From Tetradesmus obliquus (lineage: Eukaryota > Chlorophyta > Chlorophyceae > Sphaeropleales > Scenedesmaceae), in contig CP126205.1 in the NCBI GenBank assembly GCA_030272155.1, positions 2,902,501 to 2,966,500 on the forward strand: a stretch of DNA of 64,000 nt, written 5' to 3'. The notes beneath the pieces were generated by a model, which had not been told where the DNA came from, made no database searches, and saw only the letters and a list, made by a program, of their open reading frames with translations. Below are positions 1 through 11,200 of the stretch, one piece after another. The translations under genes were made by a program, and so were the position numbers. Numbering within the stretch: the stretch's first letter is position 1; every line of letters begins with the position of its first letter.

Positions 1-453
1 TGTGGTAGCTGCTGCTGGAGCGGCTGCTGCAGCTGCAGCAGCGGAGGCGCTGCTCGCAGGAAGCGCTGCAGCTGCTGCAGACAGCACTAGGTGAGGCTCA
101 TCCAGCAGCTCACCCTCCTCTGCCTCCTCATCATATGAGTTGTGCCAGCTGCTGGGCTGCTCTGCCTCTGCGTCAAACATGCTGCAGCTTGGGCCACCAG
201 CGGCAACCACAGGTGTGGCATGTGCTTCCACGAACGCAATGATGCGGTCATACTTGCTGGCGCTGGTCGCAGCATCTGGTAGGCTGCTGCTTCTGCGGCC
301 TGCTGATGACTGACACCTGCAGGAAGCGATGACCATGTGGACAGCGGCAGCAGTGAGCAGCAGGCAGCAACCAGACACACCTAGCACCACAGCCCTACGC
401 CTGGCGCCAAGCCGCTTGCCCATGTGGCCAACTAATGTGCATGCGCGCAACAT
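1..453 (-). CDS. Unknown type II membrane protein, N-terminal part (runs off left edge)
   Basis: Not recognised as a family. Reading leftward from an ATG at 453 the frame stays open for 151 codons to the window edge; an in-frame stop lies shortly upstream of that ATG, so this is the first usable Met. The N-terminus has a basic stretch (KRLGARRR, about residues 13-20) followed by a hydrophobic segment (about 21-43, AVVLGVSGCCLLLTAAAV), the pattern of a signal anchor of a Golgi/ER type II protein. After it come a Ser-rich linker, a short segment SKYDRIIAFVEAHATP, an acidic stretch (DEEAEEGELLDEP) and an Ala-rich tail. A strong donor (G|GTGAGC near 115) means the Ala-rich end may be intronic. 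A glycosyltransferase-like topology is possible but no catalytic domain is visible. It is divergent from the exchanger gene at 2035. Confidence 0.4.
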   Translation of the reverse strand, partial: MLRACTLVGHMGKRLGARRRAVVLGVSGCCLLLTAAAVHMVIASCRCQSSAGRRSSSLPDAATSASKYDRIIAFVEAHATPVVAAGGPSCSMFDAEAEQPSSWHNSYDEEAEEGELLDEPHLVLSAAAAALPASSASAAAAAAAAPAAATT

Positions 454-2034
454 GGCTGCCTCCGTTGGCAATTCAGGCACATGCACACGGCTGGAGGTCA
501 GCAAGGCCCTCGACGTTACCCAGAGCACCCCATGCTGCCGCTATGCCCCCTGATCACCTTGCAACGCAGTTCATGTGACTGTGTGTACTCTGTGCACGAC
601 GAGACGTCGCTTGGGAACCTGCAAAGCGAAGAGCAAGGTCAGCCCCTGGTGTGTGGCTCAAAGACAGCTGCTCGAGGCGACGACTGCGCTGAAATTGCGC
701 AGCAAGTAATGCAACAAATGCACTGATTTATTACCTTGGCTTGGGCAGCTGCCCAATGCTTTGTGGGAGTGCAGCAGAGACATGTCTCAAAGTAGTCGTA
801 AGTCGTGTGGGCCGGAACGAGCTGGTAGGAGAATGATAAGGTTATGCCTCCTGATATGGCGCAAGGAGGTGAAATGGGTCGGTGGGTGTGTGGTGAAGGC
901 GCTGCCAGCAACTTGTGGGCAAGCAGGACTGCGACAGAACAGACGAAGCTCGCAGCGGAGAGCCGCTGATAAAGTCAGAGAGCTACTTTCGTGCGCGCGA
1001 AGGCTCTTGTGTGGCGCGTCGGAACTGTCGCACAGAGATGGGCACGCAGGGTTCTACAGGCAAGAAAGCAAAGAGCGGAAGAACCTTTGAAACGTTATGA
1101 AAACTCATAGATCAACCACAAGTAAACTATCAGTGGACGCTTGCGGACTGGGGATGTTTATCCTGTGATGACTACCTGGATGACTGAAGGGTGCTGACAG
1201 CACCACAATCGCCAAGTACGTACAGCTCGTCCGCAATTATGCTTCTGGTGCTTTTCTGCAACGTGCTTACATTTATCCTGCACAATTGTTTACTGTCAAA
1301 CATCACCGATGCAGGCAGATACATTCTAGCACAAGGCAGCAAGCAGCCTTGCAAGAAAAATTGCAGCCACTCACTCTCCCTACCATACATTCTGTCAGCA
1401 CTCGGTCAGCTGTTGTTGCCCCTGCCTGCAAGTATGTGACTCTAGCATGGAGCGGCTTTCTGCTCAGTGGTCATGAGCAGCAGCAGCAGGATCTGCAGGC
1501 CAGCCAGGTGCAGCTGTTGCACGCAGCACAACTTTGGACCAGCAGGAGTCACTGTGCATTGGCAAGATGGAACTGCTGCGCTGGTGCTGTAACCCACCTC
1601 CCACTGACAGTATGCTAACACATCAACATTTCACGTGTGTTTTGGCCAACATGCATCTGCAAGCTAGCATGTACCGTACACAGGGGCCCTGTAACTCGCG
1701 ATGGCATCACGTGTATACATGTTTGAAGGCTTGGGCCTACATGGATACATGATGTACGTCAGCTTTCCATAACCTGTTGGTACAGAAGCGTTTTGGCTGG
1801 CCACGCCCGTACTTGTTGAGCAGCAGCTGCAGCGTATTTGCTGGGTTTAAGGCTGCAGCTGCAGCAGCAACCAGCAAGCCATGCATCAATTGCTTCAAAA
1901 TGGCAGCCTTAATGTGTTTTGGGTGTGCAAATGACCGATATGCGATACAGTAGCTGTGCCGTGCACTAGGGTTGTCGGGTCAAAACGATTCGATCAGTGA
2001 TTGTTGCGATGTAAGGAGTGCTGTGTGTTGTTCG
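454..2034. other. Intergenic region between two divergent genes
   Basis: About 1.6 kb separating the leftward gene from the exchanger; it should hold both promoters. No conserved protein segment, RNA gene or clear TATA element was found. Short open frames here have no family resemblance. Confidence 0.5.
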
Positions 2035-5000
2035 ATGGCCAGCGCGTCGCAGCTTGAGGCGTTGGCAGTGCTGGGCCAGGTAATGCACAGCAGCTGGGCG
2101 TTTGCTGAGATGGACAGTCCATGCTCTTTCCAACAGCAGTGCTGCAGCCAGCTGCTGCTCTAGCTGCCTTGACATGACAGGCAGGCCCTTTCATCCTTCG
2201 TAACCGCATTCTATGTTTCGAATCGATAGTATGCCACAGTGTGCGGACGTCAGCAACGTCTGTGGACGTCTGCCTTATTGCTGCAGCTGGTGCTGCTGGC
2301 AGTGGCCATCTCTGTTGGTCATCATCTGAGGCGCAAGCGCGTCCTATGGATCGGCAGCGCTGGTGCAGCTCTTCTTCTGGGAGTCATAGTGGGTGTGCTG
2401 ATACGCCTTGCCCGCACAGCACCTCTGGTGCGCTCCTGGATGGTCTTTCAGGTGCGCCGCTGCACCGTGCAGAGCTGGCCATGCCATGATGCTGTACGCA
2501 CCGCGTCTGTAGGCAAAATATTGCGTACATGAACCTGTTGAGCAGGTGCCAGCCTACTGTTCAGCACCAGTAGCAGTTGTACACCTGTAACACGTGTTAT
2601 GTTCTAGGCCATGCCGCACCATCTAGCTCAGCTGCAGTCACAAGCAGCAGCTGTATGCTGTTTTGCAAAGTCAGCTGTTGCACAAGTGCTGGTGATGTGT
2701 GTGCTGCTGCCATTGCTGTGCAGAGCGAGTTCTTTTTCCTGGTGCTGCTGCCACCAATCATGTTTGATGCATGCTTCAACCTGGACTCGCGCATGTGAGT
2801 GTGGCGACAGCAAAGCAGCAGCCACCAGAGTTGCAGGAGTGATGCCCGCAGCAACTGCCAGTTGCCATGTCGCAGCAGCAGGCATGGCAGTGCAGCAGCA
2901 CTGCCTGAATACAGCAGCAGATTCACATACTGCATGGTCTGGTGTAAGCAGTTATGCTCAGGTCAGAGAGCACATTCACTCACAACGCGCCCATCAAGCT
3001 GCTGGCTGCTTTGTGCACACTTGCATCCAAATCCCAAGCAGCTGCATCCCGCACTACCCGACCCATTGCGCTGCTGCAGGTTCATCAAGAACATTGTTTC
3101 AGTATGCACCTTGGCCTTTGCAGGAACTACGATATCGACCTTTGCTGTTGGCTTGACCATGTGAGCTTGGTTCCTGGGCGATCCTTCGCCACAGCAGCAG
3201 TCAGCCCAGCCAAAGCAGTGTCTTGCAGGACACACACGGCAATGCTGCCTGTGACAGCAGCACGCTGTTCTGTTCCTGCAAGCAAGCAGCATCTCAACAT
3301 GTGCATTGCACTTGTGCAACTTGTCCAGCAAGTGCGATTGATTGTTGTCAGTTTGGGATCACGTGGCCAGCCGCAAATCATGAGCATGTGCTTGCCGCAG
3401 CAGCATCAAGGGGGCACCAGCTGCGTTCCGTGCACGTTTCCTCCCGCTCATGTGGGGCGCTGGACTGTTGGCGTTGTTTGTTAGTGATATGGAGATGCTG
3501 CTGCTGACGATGATGATGGTGTGGTTCCTGCAGGTGGGCTGCTGGCCACATGGGGCTGAGTTTCCGGCTGCACTTCTTGGAGGCGCTCACCTTTGGAGCC
3601 CTCATCAGCGCAACGGACCCCGTGAGCACGCAGCACTGCAGCAGCACTTGTTGGCAGCATATAACAGCTGTGCGTATGCGCAGCAGCTGCATTGTACGAT
3701 GCGTTGTTGCTGTTGCTGTTGCTTGCTAGGTCAACCGCTCGGCAGCTTGCAGGAACATCTCTTGGACCTGGGCTGTGCACAGCTTGCATGGCTCGGCAAT
3801 TTGTTGCAGCAGCAGCTGGCAGTGTGTGCTATTGTCATTGCCAACGAGCTGCAGAGCTTGCAGCAGAAACTATCAAGCGCAAGCTATTGCTGCAGCTGCT
3901 ATCACTCAGCTGCACAGCTGCTTTCCTGCAACCCCTGGCGCTCAGCTGCATGCGATACGGATGCCACAGACGACATTGATGGTCCTTGCGGTCCCTCACA
4001 TGTTGCTTAGGCAGCTGGCTAACACATACGCATGCTGCTGCGCCTGCCCTGTTGCTGACAGGTGACTGTGCTTGCCATCTTCCAGGCGATTGGTGCTGAC
4101 CCTGACCTGTACATAAATGTGTTTGGGGAGAGTGTACTCAACGATGCTGTGGCGATGGTGCTGTTCGAGGCCTGCAGCAGCTTTGCCAGCAAAGAGGTGC
4201 CCTTGACAGCTGCCAACATTGCAAAAGGCAAGGGTGGCACATGGGCCTGCAGTACTGCACTGCATATACAGTGATCCGAGTGATCACGCAGCTCATGCTG
4301 ATGTTGCCATATTATCTCTGAGTTTTGGGGACTCAGCATGTGCTTTGCCTTGTTGCGCCATTCATGACTTCCAAAACCATATCTCTACTCAACACACTCG
4401 TGCTCGTCGCTGCGCTGCAATGTCTGCAGCTTTCTTCTCCTTCTGGGGCATTTTCCTAGGCAGCATTGCCCTGGGGGTGCTGCTGGGTGTGGCTGCTGCA
4501 GTGCTGCTGCGCAGCCGATGGTACCATGGAGAGACAAACTTAGAGACTGGGCTCATGCTGCTGCTGGGTTATGCAAGCTACATGGCGGGCGCGGCAGCAG
4601 GTGGGCCAGGGCTGCAGGAATTGCTGAGCTGTGCGGAGCTGTAATAGTTAGTTGATGCCTGAGCAGCGGCAACTGACAACTACAACTCTGGCGTGCTTCT
4701 TGCAACACTGCACACGCGGCATCTGCATTTGGGACCGTCTAGCTGCGCTACCCATGTCAGCTTCCAACTGCTTGCAAATACAACTGCTGCCTTGCAGGTT
4801 TGAGCGGTATCGTCAGCGTGATGTTTTGTGCGATGGTGTGTGGCGTGTACTGCGCCCCGAATTTGAGCCCCGGCGGCCTCCAGGCCTCTCGCAGCGTGTT
4901 TGCTGTGCTTTCGGGCTGCATGGAGACCTTTGTGTTTGTGTACATCGGGGTGACACTCTTCATGGAGCCGCAGCAGTGGCACTGCGTGAAGTTCACGGTG

Positions 5001-6095
5001 GGTGACATGGTGCAGTATGTGAAGTTCACAGTCAGTGGTGGATGCATGGAGCCCTTTGTGTTTGTGTACATCAGCGTGATGTCATCAGCGTGGTGACAGT
5101 GACGCTGTTCACGGTGCCGCAGCAGTGACAGCACGAAGCAGTGAGATGTCCAACAGTGTCTTGCAGCAGCAGCATCAGCGGTTTGATCAGGCTGCTGGTC
5201 AGCTGTTTTGCTTGAACTGCTTGCTGTCAAGTTGTCTGCACCCTACAGGTAAGCAGATCCTGCCGACTAGGTGGCCTAGTTGAGCACAGAAGCGAAGTTG
5301 TACTAGCTTGGTGTACATTGGTTTGTATACAGCTACCTTTGTACACAGCTACCTTCACGATGCTTATGTGTCAGGCTCTTTGCCTGATGGTGGGGACAAA
5401 TTGTGCTGCTGACACGTGCTGTGCGCTTGGGTGCTGCAATGCACCTGAGGTCCACGGTCTGCTGCTGACTCATGCTACGCCTGCGACTGCAACTGCACAC
5501 GCAGCTTGTGTGCCTGTTCGGCCTCGCCTGGTCCCGTGCAGCCAACGTGCTGCCCTGCTGCGCCGCAATCAACTGGCTGCGGCCGCCACACTTGGCCATC
5601 AGCAGGGGGCAGCAGCTCGTGCTCTGGTGGAGTGGCCTGCGGGGTGCTATGGCCTTTGCACTGTCTGTGGAGGCTGCAAAGCTCTTTGGAGAGGCTGGAC
5701 AGGTTATGATGACAAGCACGTTCATCGTGATACTGATCACAGTGTTGATAAATGGCGGCAGCACGGCATACCTGCTGGATTGGTGTGGGCTGGTGCGGGC
5801 GCCAGGGGAGCGGCAGCCATCTGCACATGGAAGGGACTTGCCAGGTGGTGAACCAAAACAACAGAGCCAGCCAGGAGAAGGAGGGCAGCAGCAGCTGCTG
5901 CAGTGGCAGCAGCAGCAGGTGTTGCAGCAAGAGGACCGGGGCGGGGAGTTTGAGCAGGTGCAGCTACTGCTGCATGAGAAGCTTCGGGGAAAGCTTGAAG
6001 AGCAGGGCAGGATACAGGGCCAGGGGCCAGGCAAGCCTCATGGCTTCATCACAGTAGCTAGCAGCATTGATGATGAGACGGGCTGGCAGCGAATC

Positions 6096-6169
<74 letters not shown>

Positions 6170-7019
6170 GCATAGTTGCAGCACAGGAAAACTGGTGCTG
6201 GTGGTGGATGCTTTTGCTGAAGAGAATAGTGAAGATGGAGCAGTCCATCTCAATGGTGTGGTAGGCACTGCTGTTGCTGCTGCTGCTGCTGCACGGGTGG
6301 CATCACCAGCAGTGCTCTCAGAGGATTGTGATGCTGTGGCAGCGCCTGCGGCAGCTGCAAACTGCACCAACCTCAGGCGGCGCAGCAGTAGCAACGGCCA
6401 TGCCAATGCTTCAGCAACAGGTGCGAGTAGCTCTCTGCTGCTTGCATGTAGCTATCAGATTGCCGGAGTGACCAGTTTGCCTTCAGTTTTGCAAGTTGGC
6501 AGGTGCTATATATGCATGCTACCAAATCCAAGCGGTCTGTCTTGATGCATGCACAAGGCGGCGATTAACAGCATGCGTGCGTTAGCAGCTGAATCATTAT
6601 CATCATCTTCAGCAGCAGCAGCAACAGGCTTGTGCAAGGACCAGCAGCAACACAGCACAGCAGAGCTGTGGGGCATTGCCTGTTGCGTGTCAAAACGCAC
6701 AGCCTTTTGCGTCCTATATGCGTCACGCTCATCCATTACTGATGCCATAGCTGTAACCTGCGCTGAACCCTGCAATGGCTGCGTGTGTGTGCTGGCTGCA
6801 GATGCGTCATTCAGTGTTGCAGCAGGCGGGGGGCTAGTGCTGAATTCACAAACTGACAGCAGCAGACTGAGCCTGCTGCAGCGGCTGCGCGACGGCGGGG
6901 ATCGCTTGCAAGGGCAGCTGGATGACTGGCATGCATCAGTGCTGAGCAAGTGGCTTGTCAACCCCAATTCTGCCAGACAACACACGCTGTCTGATCCACA
7001 TGTTGTGCAGCAGCATTGA
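2035..7019 (+). CDS. Na+(K+)/H+ exchanger, NHE/NHX (CPA1) family
   Basis: Electroneutral cation/proton antiporter; the closest resemblance is to the endosomal NHX5/6-NHE6-9 class. Phase-consistent exons: 2035-2079, 2287-2451, 2724-2794, 3080-3160, 3534-3621, 4062-4227, 4430-4600, 4798-4985, 5505-6420, 6802-7019, giving 702 residues. Diagnostic segments are [18 protein letters not shown] from residue 71, [20 protein letters not shown] around 139-158, [10 protein letters not shown] with the ion-binding Asn177-Asp178, [11 protein letters not shown], and [16 protein letters not shown]. The hydrophilic tail carries a pure CAG tract (23 Gln, about residues 524-546), Ala-rich stretches and an amphipathic end. 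Intron 6 appears to use a GC donor (AAAAG|GCAAGG). The exon 8 boundary (4985) is the least certain, because the following helix is shorter than in plant homologues. Family assignment is firm; subcellular location is inferred from the subfamily. Confidence 0.9.
4915..5095 (+). repeat. Degenerate duplication of the NHE exon-8 end
   Basis: The segment coding [11 protein letters not shown] and its flank recurs about 125 bp downstream as [11 protein letters not shown], inside the intron. It is a donor-side edge duplication, diverged. Confidence 0.6.
6099..6167 (+). repeat. Coding (CAG)23 tract in the NHE tail
   Basis: Twenty-three uninterrupted CAG codons encode polyglutamine in the cytoplasmic tail. 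The frame is fixed by the upstream [11 protein letters not shown] helix in the same exon. Confidence 0.85.
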
Positions 7020-8296
7020 GCGTTGCTCTGTGAAAGTGGTCCTATGGCCTCAGCTGTTTGTAAGACGTAGTGCACTTTCTTTGTGGGTAGCACGCACTTC
7101 AATGACTGTGCAACAAGTTGCGCAACTGCATGCAGTAGGAAACGCATAAACAAAGCCAGGTAGTGAACTCGACCTTGTGCATAGTGCAATGGCTGAGGCC
7201 ACCGCGGCCGTGGCTGTCGCCAGTCAGCTGGGATGTCAAGAAGGTCCAGCAGAAGAACCTTACCTGTGCGCCTTCACCTTGTGCGACAATGCATGACCAT
7301 GTTGCAGACCAACAGTGAGTGGATAGGCAGGTGTTGCGCTGCCCAGCAGCCGCTGCGGCAGCCGCTGCTTGATGATTGTGATTATCCATTCTGCCTGAGC
7401 ATGGATTGCCTAGAATGCACACAACTTTCACTGCCAAGCTCATGAGTGGTCTGCTTGTGGGCCAGTCCCAGGATGAGATTATATCTCTTGGCAGTGTTCC
7501 TGCGTGGTTTGTTTGCTGATCAGCTTCATCCACATCATCATCTTTCTGCTGCGCATGTCGCCATCATGGCATGATGCTGATCAGCATGTGCCCGGTGCTG
7601 CAGAGGGGTTTGTCTTGCTTGTTGACATGCAGGCCTCAGGTTAACATGTCTGCACATTGAAGCAGCTGGCACCAGGATCATCTTCTGATCGATCAGAGGG
7701 GATATCCCCCAGCTGTAGCATGCACCAAATTTGGTTCTCCGCAAAAGAGTTTGTACAGAGGTTACATGCAAAAGTAGTCTCTGCATTGAAAACTCTCTGG
7801 CACACCGCAACCATCTTCAAGGCTTGGCAACCCTCCTCACAGCTTGTGCAGCAGTGTGGCAGCGTGAAGTGCACGCCGTGCGCAGGCTGGCGGGTACCAA
7901 GGTCTCGGAAGCCTTGGAGTTGACGCCCTTGCTTAGCTGAGAGGCCACACACAGTTTATAGTACATACCTATTATTGTAAAACCTGCTGCGTCGCGCTGC
8001 TGTCCTTGTTCGCACTTCTCGCTCGGCTGGCTTGTGGCACCTGGTGACAGCTACTGCGCTGCTGCGTGCATCCTTCACAGTACGTGCCCAGGCTCAGCTG
8101 TGGCAACGAAAACTATTCTAACTGCAGAACCAGCACAACGATATTCATGCATCCTGGGCAGACGCATCATCCGATGACGAAGGAATGGAGTGACACTGTT
8201 GACTGACACAGGTTGATCAGCTGCTACAAGTGCACGAGCAACAGCGGCGTACAGCTACACCTGCTTTGATTCACTGTCAAATTGTTCTTGATCAAC
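7020..8296. other. Intergenic region between NHE and FAAH1
   Basis: About 1.3 kb holding the NHE 3' UTR and the FAAH1 promoter and 5' leader. Nothing conserved is seen; short open frames do not resemble known proteins. Confidence 0.5.
7059..7063 (+). terminator. TGTAA poly(A) signal candidate for NHE
   Basis: TGTAA, the usual chlorophyte polyadenylation signal, about 40 nt after the stop codon. Confidence 0.4.
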
Positions 8297-11200
8297 ATGG
8301 CAGACTACTCGCTCGCCAAACCAAATGACCCGCCAGCGTCTGGATGGAAGTTGAGGGGCTTGGTAGCAGTAGCTGAATCACGCATTGGGTTGGCAGCGAT
8401 CAACTGGTCTAACAACAGGAGCTGCCCGGGACTGCTGCAGGCGAGCACCCACCTGTCATCGGACTTTAAGCCTGCTTGATCGTTGCGAAGCAGCGCGCTG
8501 ACCGATTATTGTTTTTTTTTTCAGAATACAAGGCAGAGGAGCTATCCAGAGGAGCCCAGGTGAGAGCATCTCGGAGTTGACTGCTGCTCGGGCCTGCGTC
8601 TGTCCTGCTGCTAATCCACTTGAGTAATCGCTTGCAGGAGCCTGGGCATCCCGCCAGCGTTTGACGTGCAGCCACAGGAGTGCGATGCGACGCCTACGCG
8701 GCCCTGCAGCAAGTGTTGCAGCGATGAGCAGCTGTCAGACAGCAAGCAGGAGCAGGTGGTTGACTCGCCGGATGCCCATGCAACGCTTGAGGCTGCACTG
8801 CACAGCTTGGGCCATTCAGGCACCACTCTGTGCAGCACAGCGTCGAATGCAAGGCCTACTGTGCTGGACTACCACTATGCATACGAGCACGGTGAGCGGT
8901 TGTACCACCGTGGGCTGTACAGCATGTTGAATTTGCCAAATGCTGTTGATGGCTGATAAATCAGGTGGTTGCACAATGAACCTGAAATTGGCCTGGATTG
9001 GTTTCTTTTCCTGTCGTGAACTGAACACAAAACCGTGAACGAAGCCGCTGTTGCGTGTTGACCGTGCCTGCCTGGCACTGCTGTGCTTGTGCAGTGCTTG
9101 GCATGCATTGGGGTGCTGGGTGCTTGCATTGTTTGGCAAGCTGTGTCATTGTTGTGCTGTGATGGCAATTGTTCAGATTTGCTGTATCACAGGCCTGCCT
9201 AGGCAGCAGCATTGCATACACCAGCGCAAGGCATACCCGCTGATGGCAGTTGCACCGCAGCCTAACTGCTGCGACAGCTGGTGGTGGCAGCAATGCGCTC
9301 GAAAGGTGCAGATGTACAATCATTGCATATGCGCCTGTCAAGAGACGAGCTCAGAAACAGTGTACGTTGTGCAAATGCATCTACGTGTTCTTCACTGTTT
9401 CTATCTCATTGCAACGAGTTGCAGAAAGCATACTTGGTAAAAGCACAATGCAACACAATGCTCACTCACATATTCCGATGGACTCCATCCATCGGGTAAA
9501 TCCCAGTCTCGCTAGATGCACAGCTCTCATTTTCACTTCCAATCACCCTACTGTCTCTTCTCGCAGGCATGATCACTCCGAGCCAGGTGGCAGACCGCGT
9601 GATCGCTTTCCTGGAGCGCCTGAACCCGGACTTCCATTTCCTGATTGCATACGACGCAGCGGACATCCGCGCGCAGGCAGCAGCAGCAACAGCGCGCTTC
9701 GCAGCCGGCAGCAGCCTCAGCGTGTTTGATGGAGTCCCATACGTGGTGAAGGACTGCCTTGATGCGCTGCCTTACGAGACCAGCTACGGCACCACCTTCA
9801 TGGGCAAGCTGTGAGTGACGCAAATAACTGTCATTTTGGTATGTTATATGTTATTTTGATTTCGATCTCGTGGAGGCCAAGCAGTGTCAACCCCAACGGT
9901 GCCTACCAGCTGTGCTGTCCTGGGTATGTGCAACCTGTATGCCTGGGTTAATGGGCGGCGGGAGCAGCTGGGTGCTCTGCTGATGCTTACTTTCTGCTCC
10001 TGCTGCTGCTGCCGCTGCCGCTGCTGCTGCTGCTGCCGCTGCCGCTGCCGCTGCTGCTGCTTCTGCTGCTGCTGCAGGCGCCCTGTCACAGCAGATTCGC
10101 CATGTGTGGCTGCGCTGCGCGGCCTGGGCGGCATGCTGCTGGGCAAGGCTGCACTGCCTGAGACTGGCGCCATGGGGCACAGCATGAACCCTCACTTCGG
10201 AGCCACAGCAAACCCGCAGGTGCGATTCATACAATATGATGAATTCAGGTTGCAGTTCGCTGCTGTCACCATCAGGCAGTTGGAGTCGGCGTGCTGCAGG
10301 CTGTGGTTGGTTGTGGTGCATGCATCGTATGGTGCGTCGCCAGCATGCACACATTGTGCCTGTTTTGGGGAGGGTGGGCTGCTGCTGGGCAAGGCTGCAC
10401 TGCCTGAGACTGGCGCCATTGGGGACAGCATGAACCCACACTTTGGGGCCACAGCAAACCCACAGGTATGATACATATGCTGTGATCTTGATGTTGAGTT
10501 CATTCGCTGCTGCACCATCATGATAGTTGCTGGCAGTTGGAGTCGGCGTGCTGCAGGCTTTGGTTGGTTGTGGTGCATGCATCGTGTGGCACGTTGCCAG
10601 TCTGCACACATTGTGCCTGTTTTGAGGAGGGTGGGCTGCTGCTGGGCAAGGCTGCACTGCCTGAGACTGGCGCCATGGGGCACAGCATGAACCCCCACTA
10701 CGGAGCCACAGCAAACCCGCAGGTGCGTTGGTTGTTGTTGTTTGCTGCACTCCTGGCGCATGGTAGTTGCCACCGGCATGGCAGTTGGCGCCGGCGTGTG
10801 CTGGCCACAGGCTTTGGTTGGTTGTGGTGCATGCATCGTGTGGTGCGTTGCCAGCATGCACGCATTGTGCTTTTGTGTAGGTGCCGTGATCTTGAAAGCC
10901 GCCATTGGTTGAACCATGCCGTTGTTGTACGTCATATGACATTGTTACATTGTTACACCTCGGTTTCACCCTCCTGCAGGACCCCACCAAAATGGCTGGA
11001 GGCAGCAGCCGGCTCGGCAGCAGCAGTGGTGGTGGGGCTGTGCCCTATTGGCATCGTCTTGAAAGCCGCCAATCATGCTGTTGTTGTACGTCATATGACA
11101 GTGTTACATTGTTACTTTCATTTTTTTGCAGGACCCCACCAAGATGGCTGGCGGCAGCAGCGCCGGCTCAGCAGCAGCAGTGGCGGTGGGTCTGTGCCCG

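Noticed and set aside
1191-1439. Small hydrophobic plus-strand open frame upstream of NHE
   Set aside because: No family resemblance, no neighbouring exon in phase, and it lies between two divergent promoters.
9887-10990. Minus-strand 367-residue open frame
   Set aside because: It is the antisense of repeated FAAH1 exon-5 edges; it has low-complexity Gln/His/Ala composition and no family resemblance.
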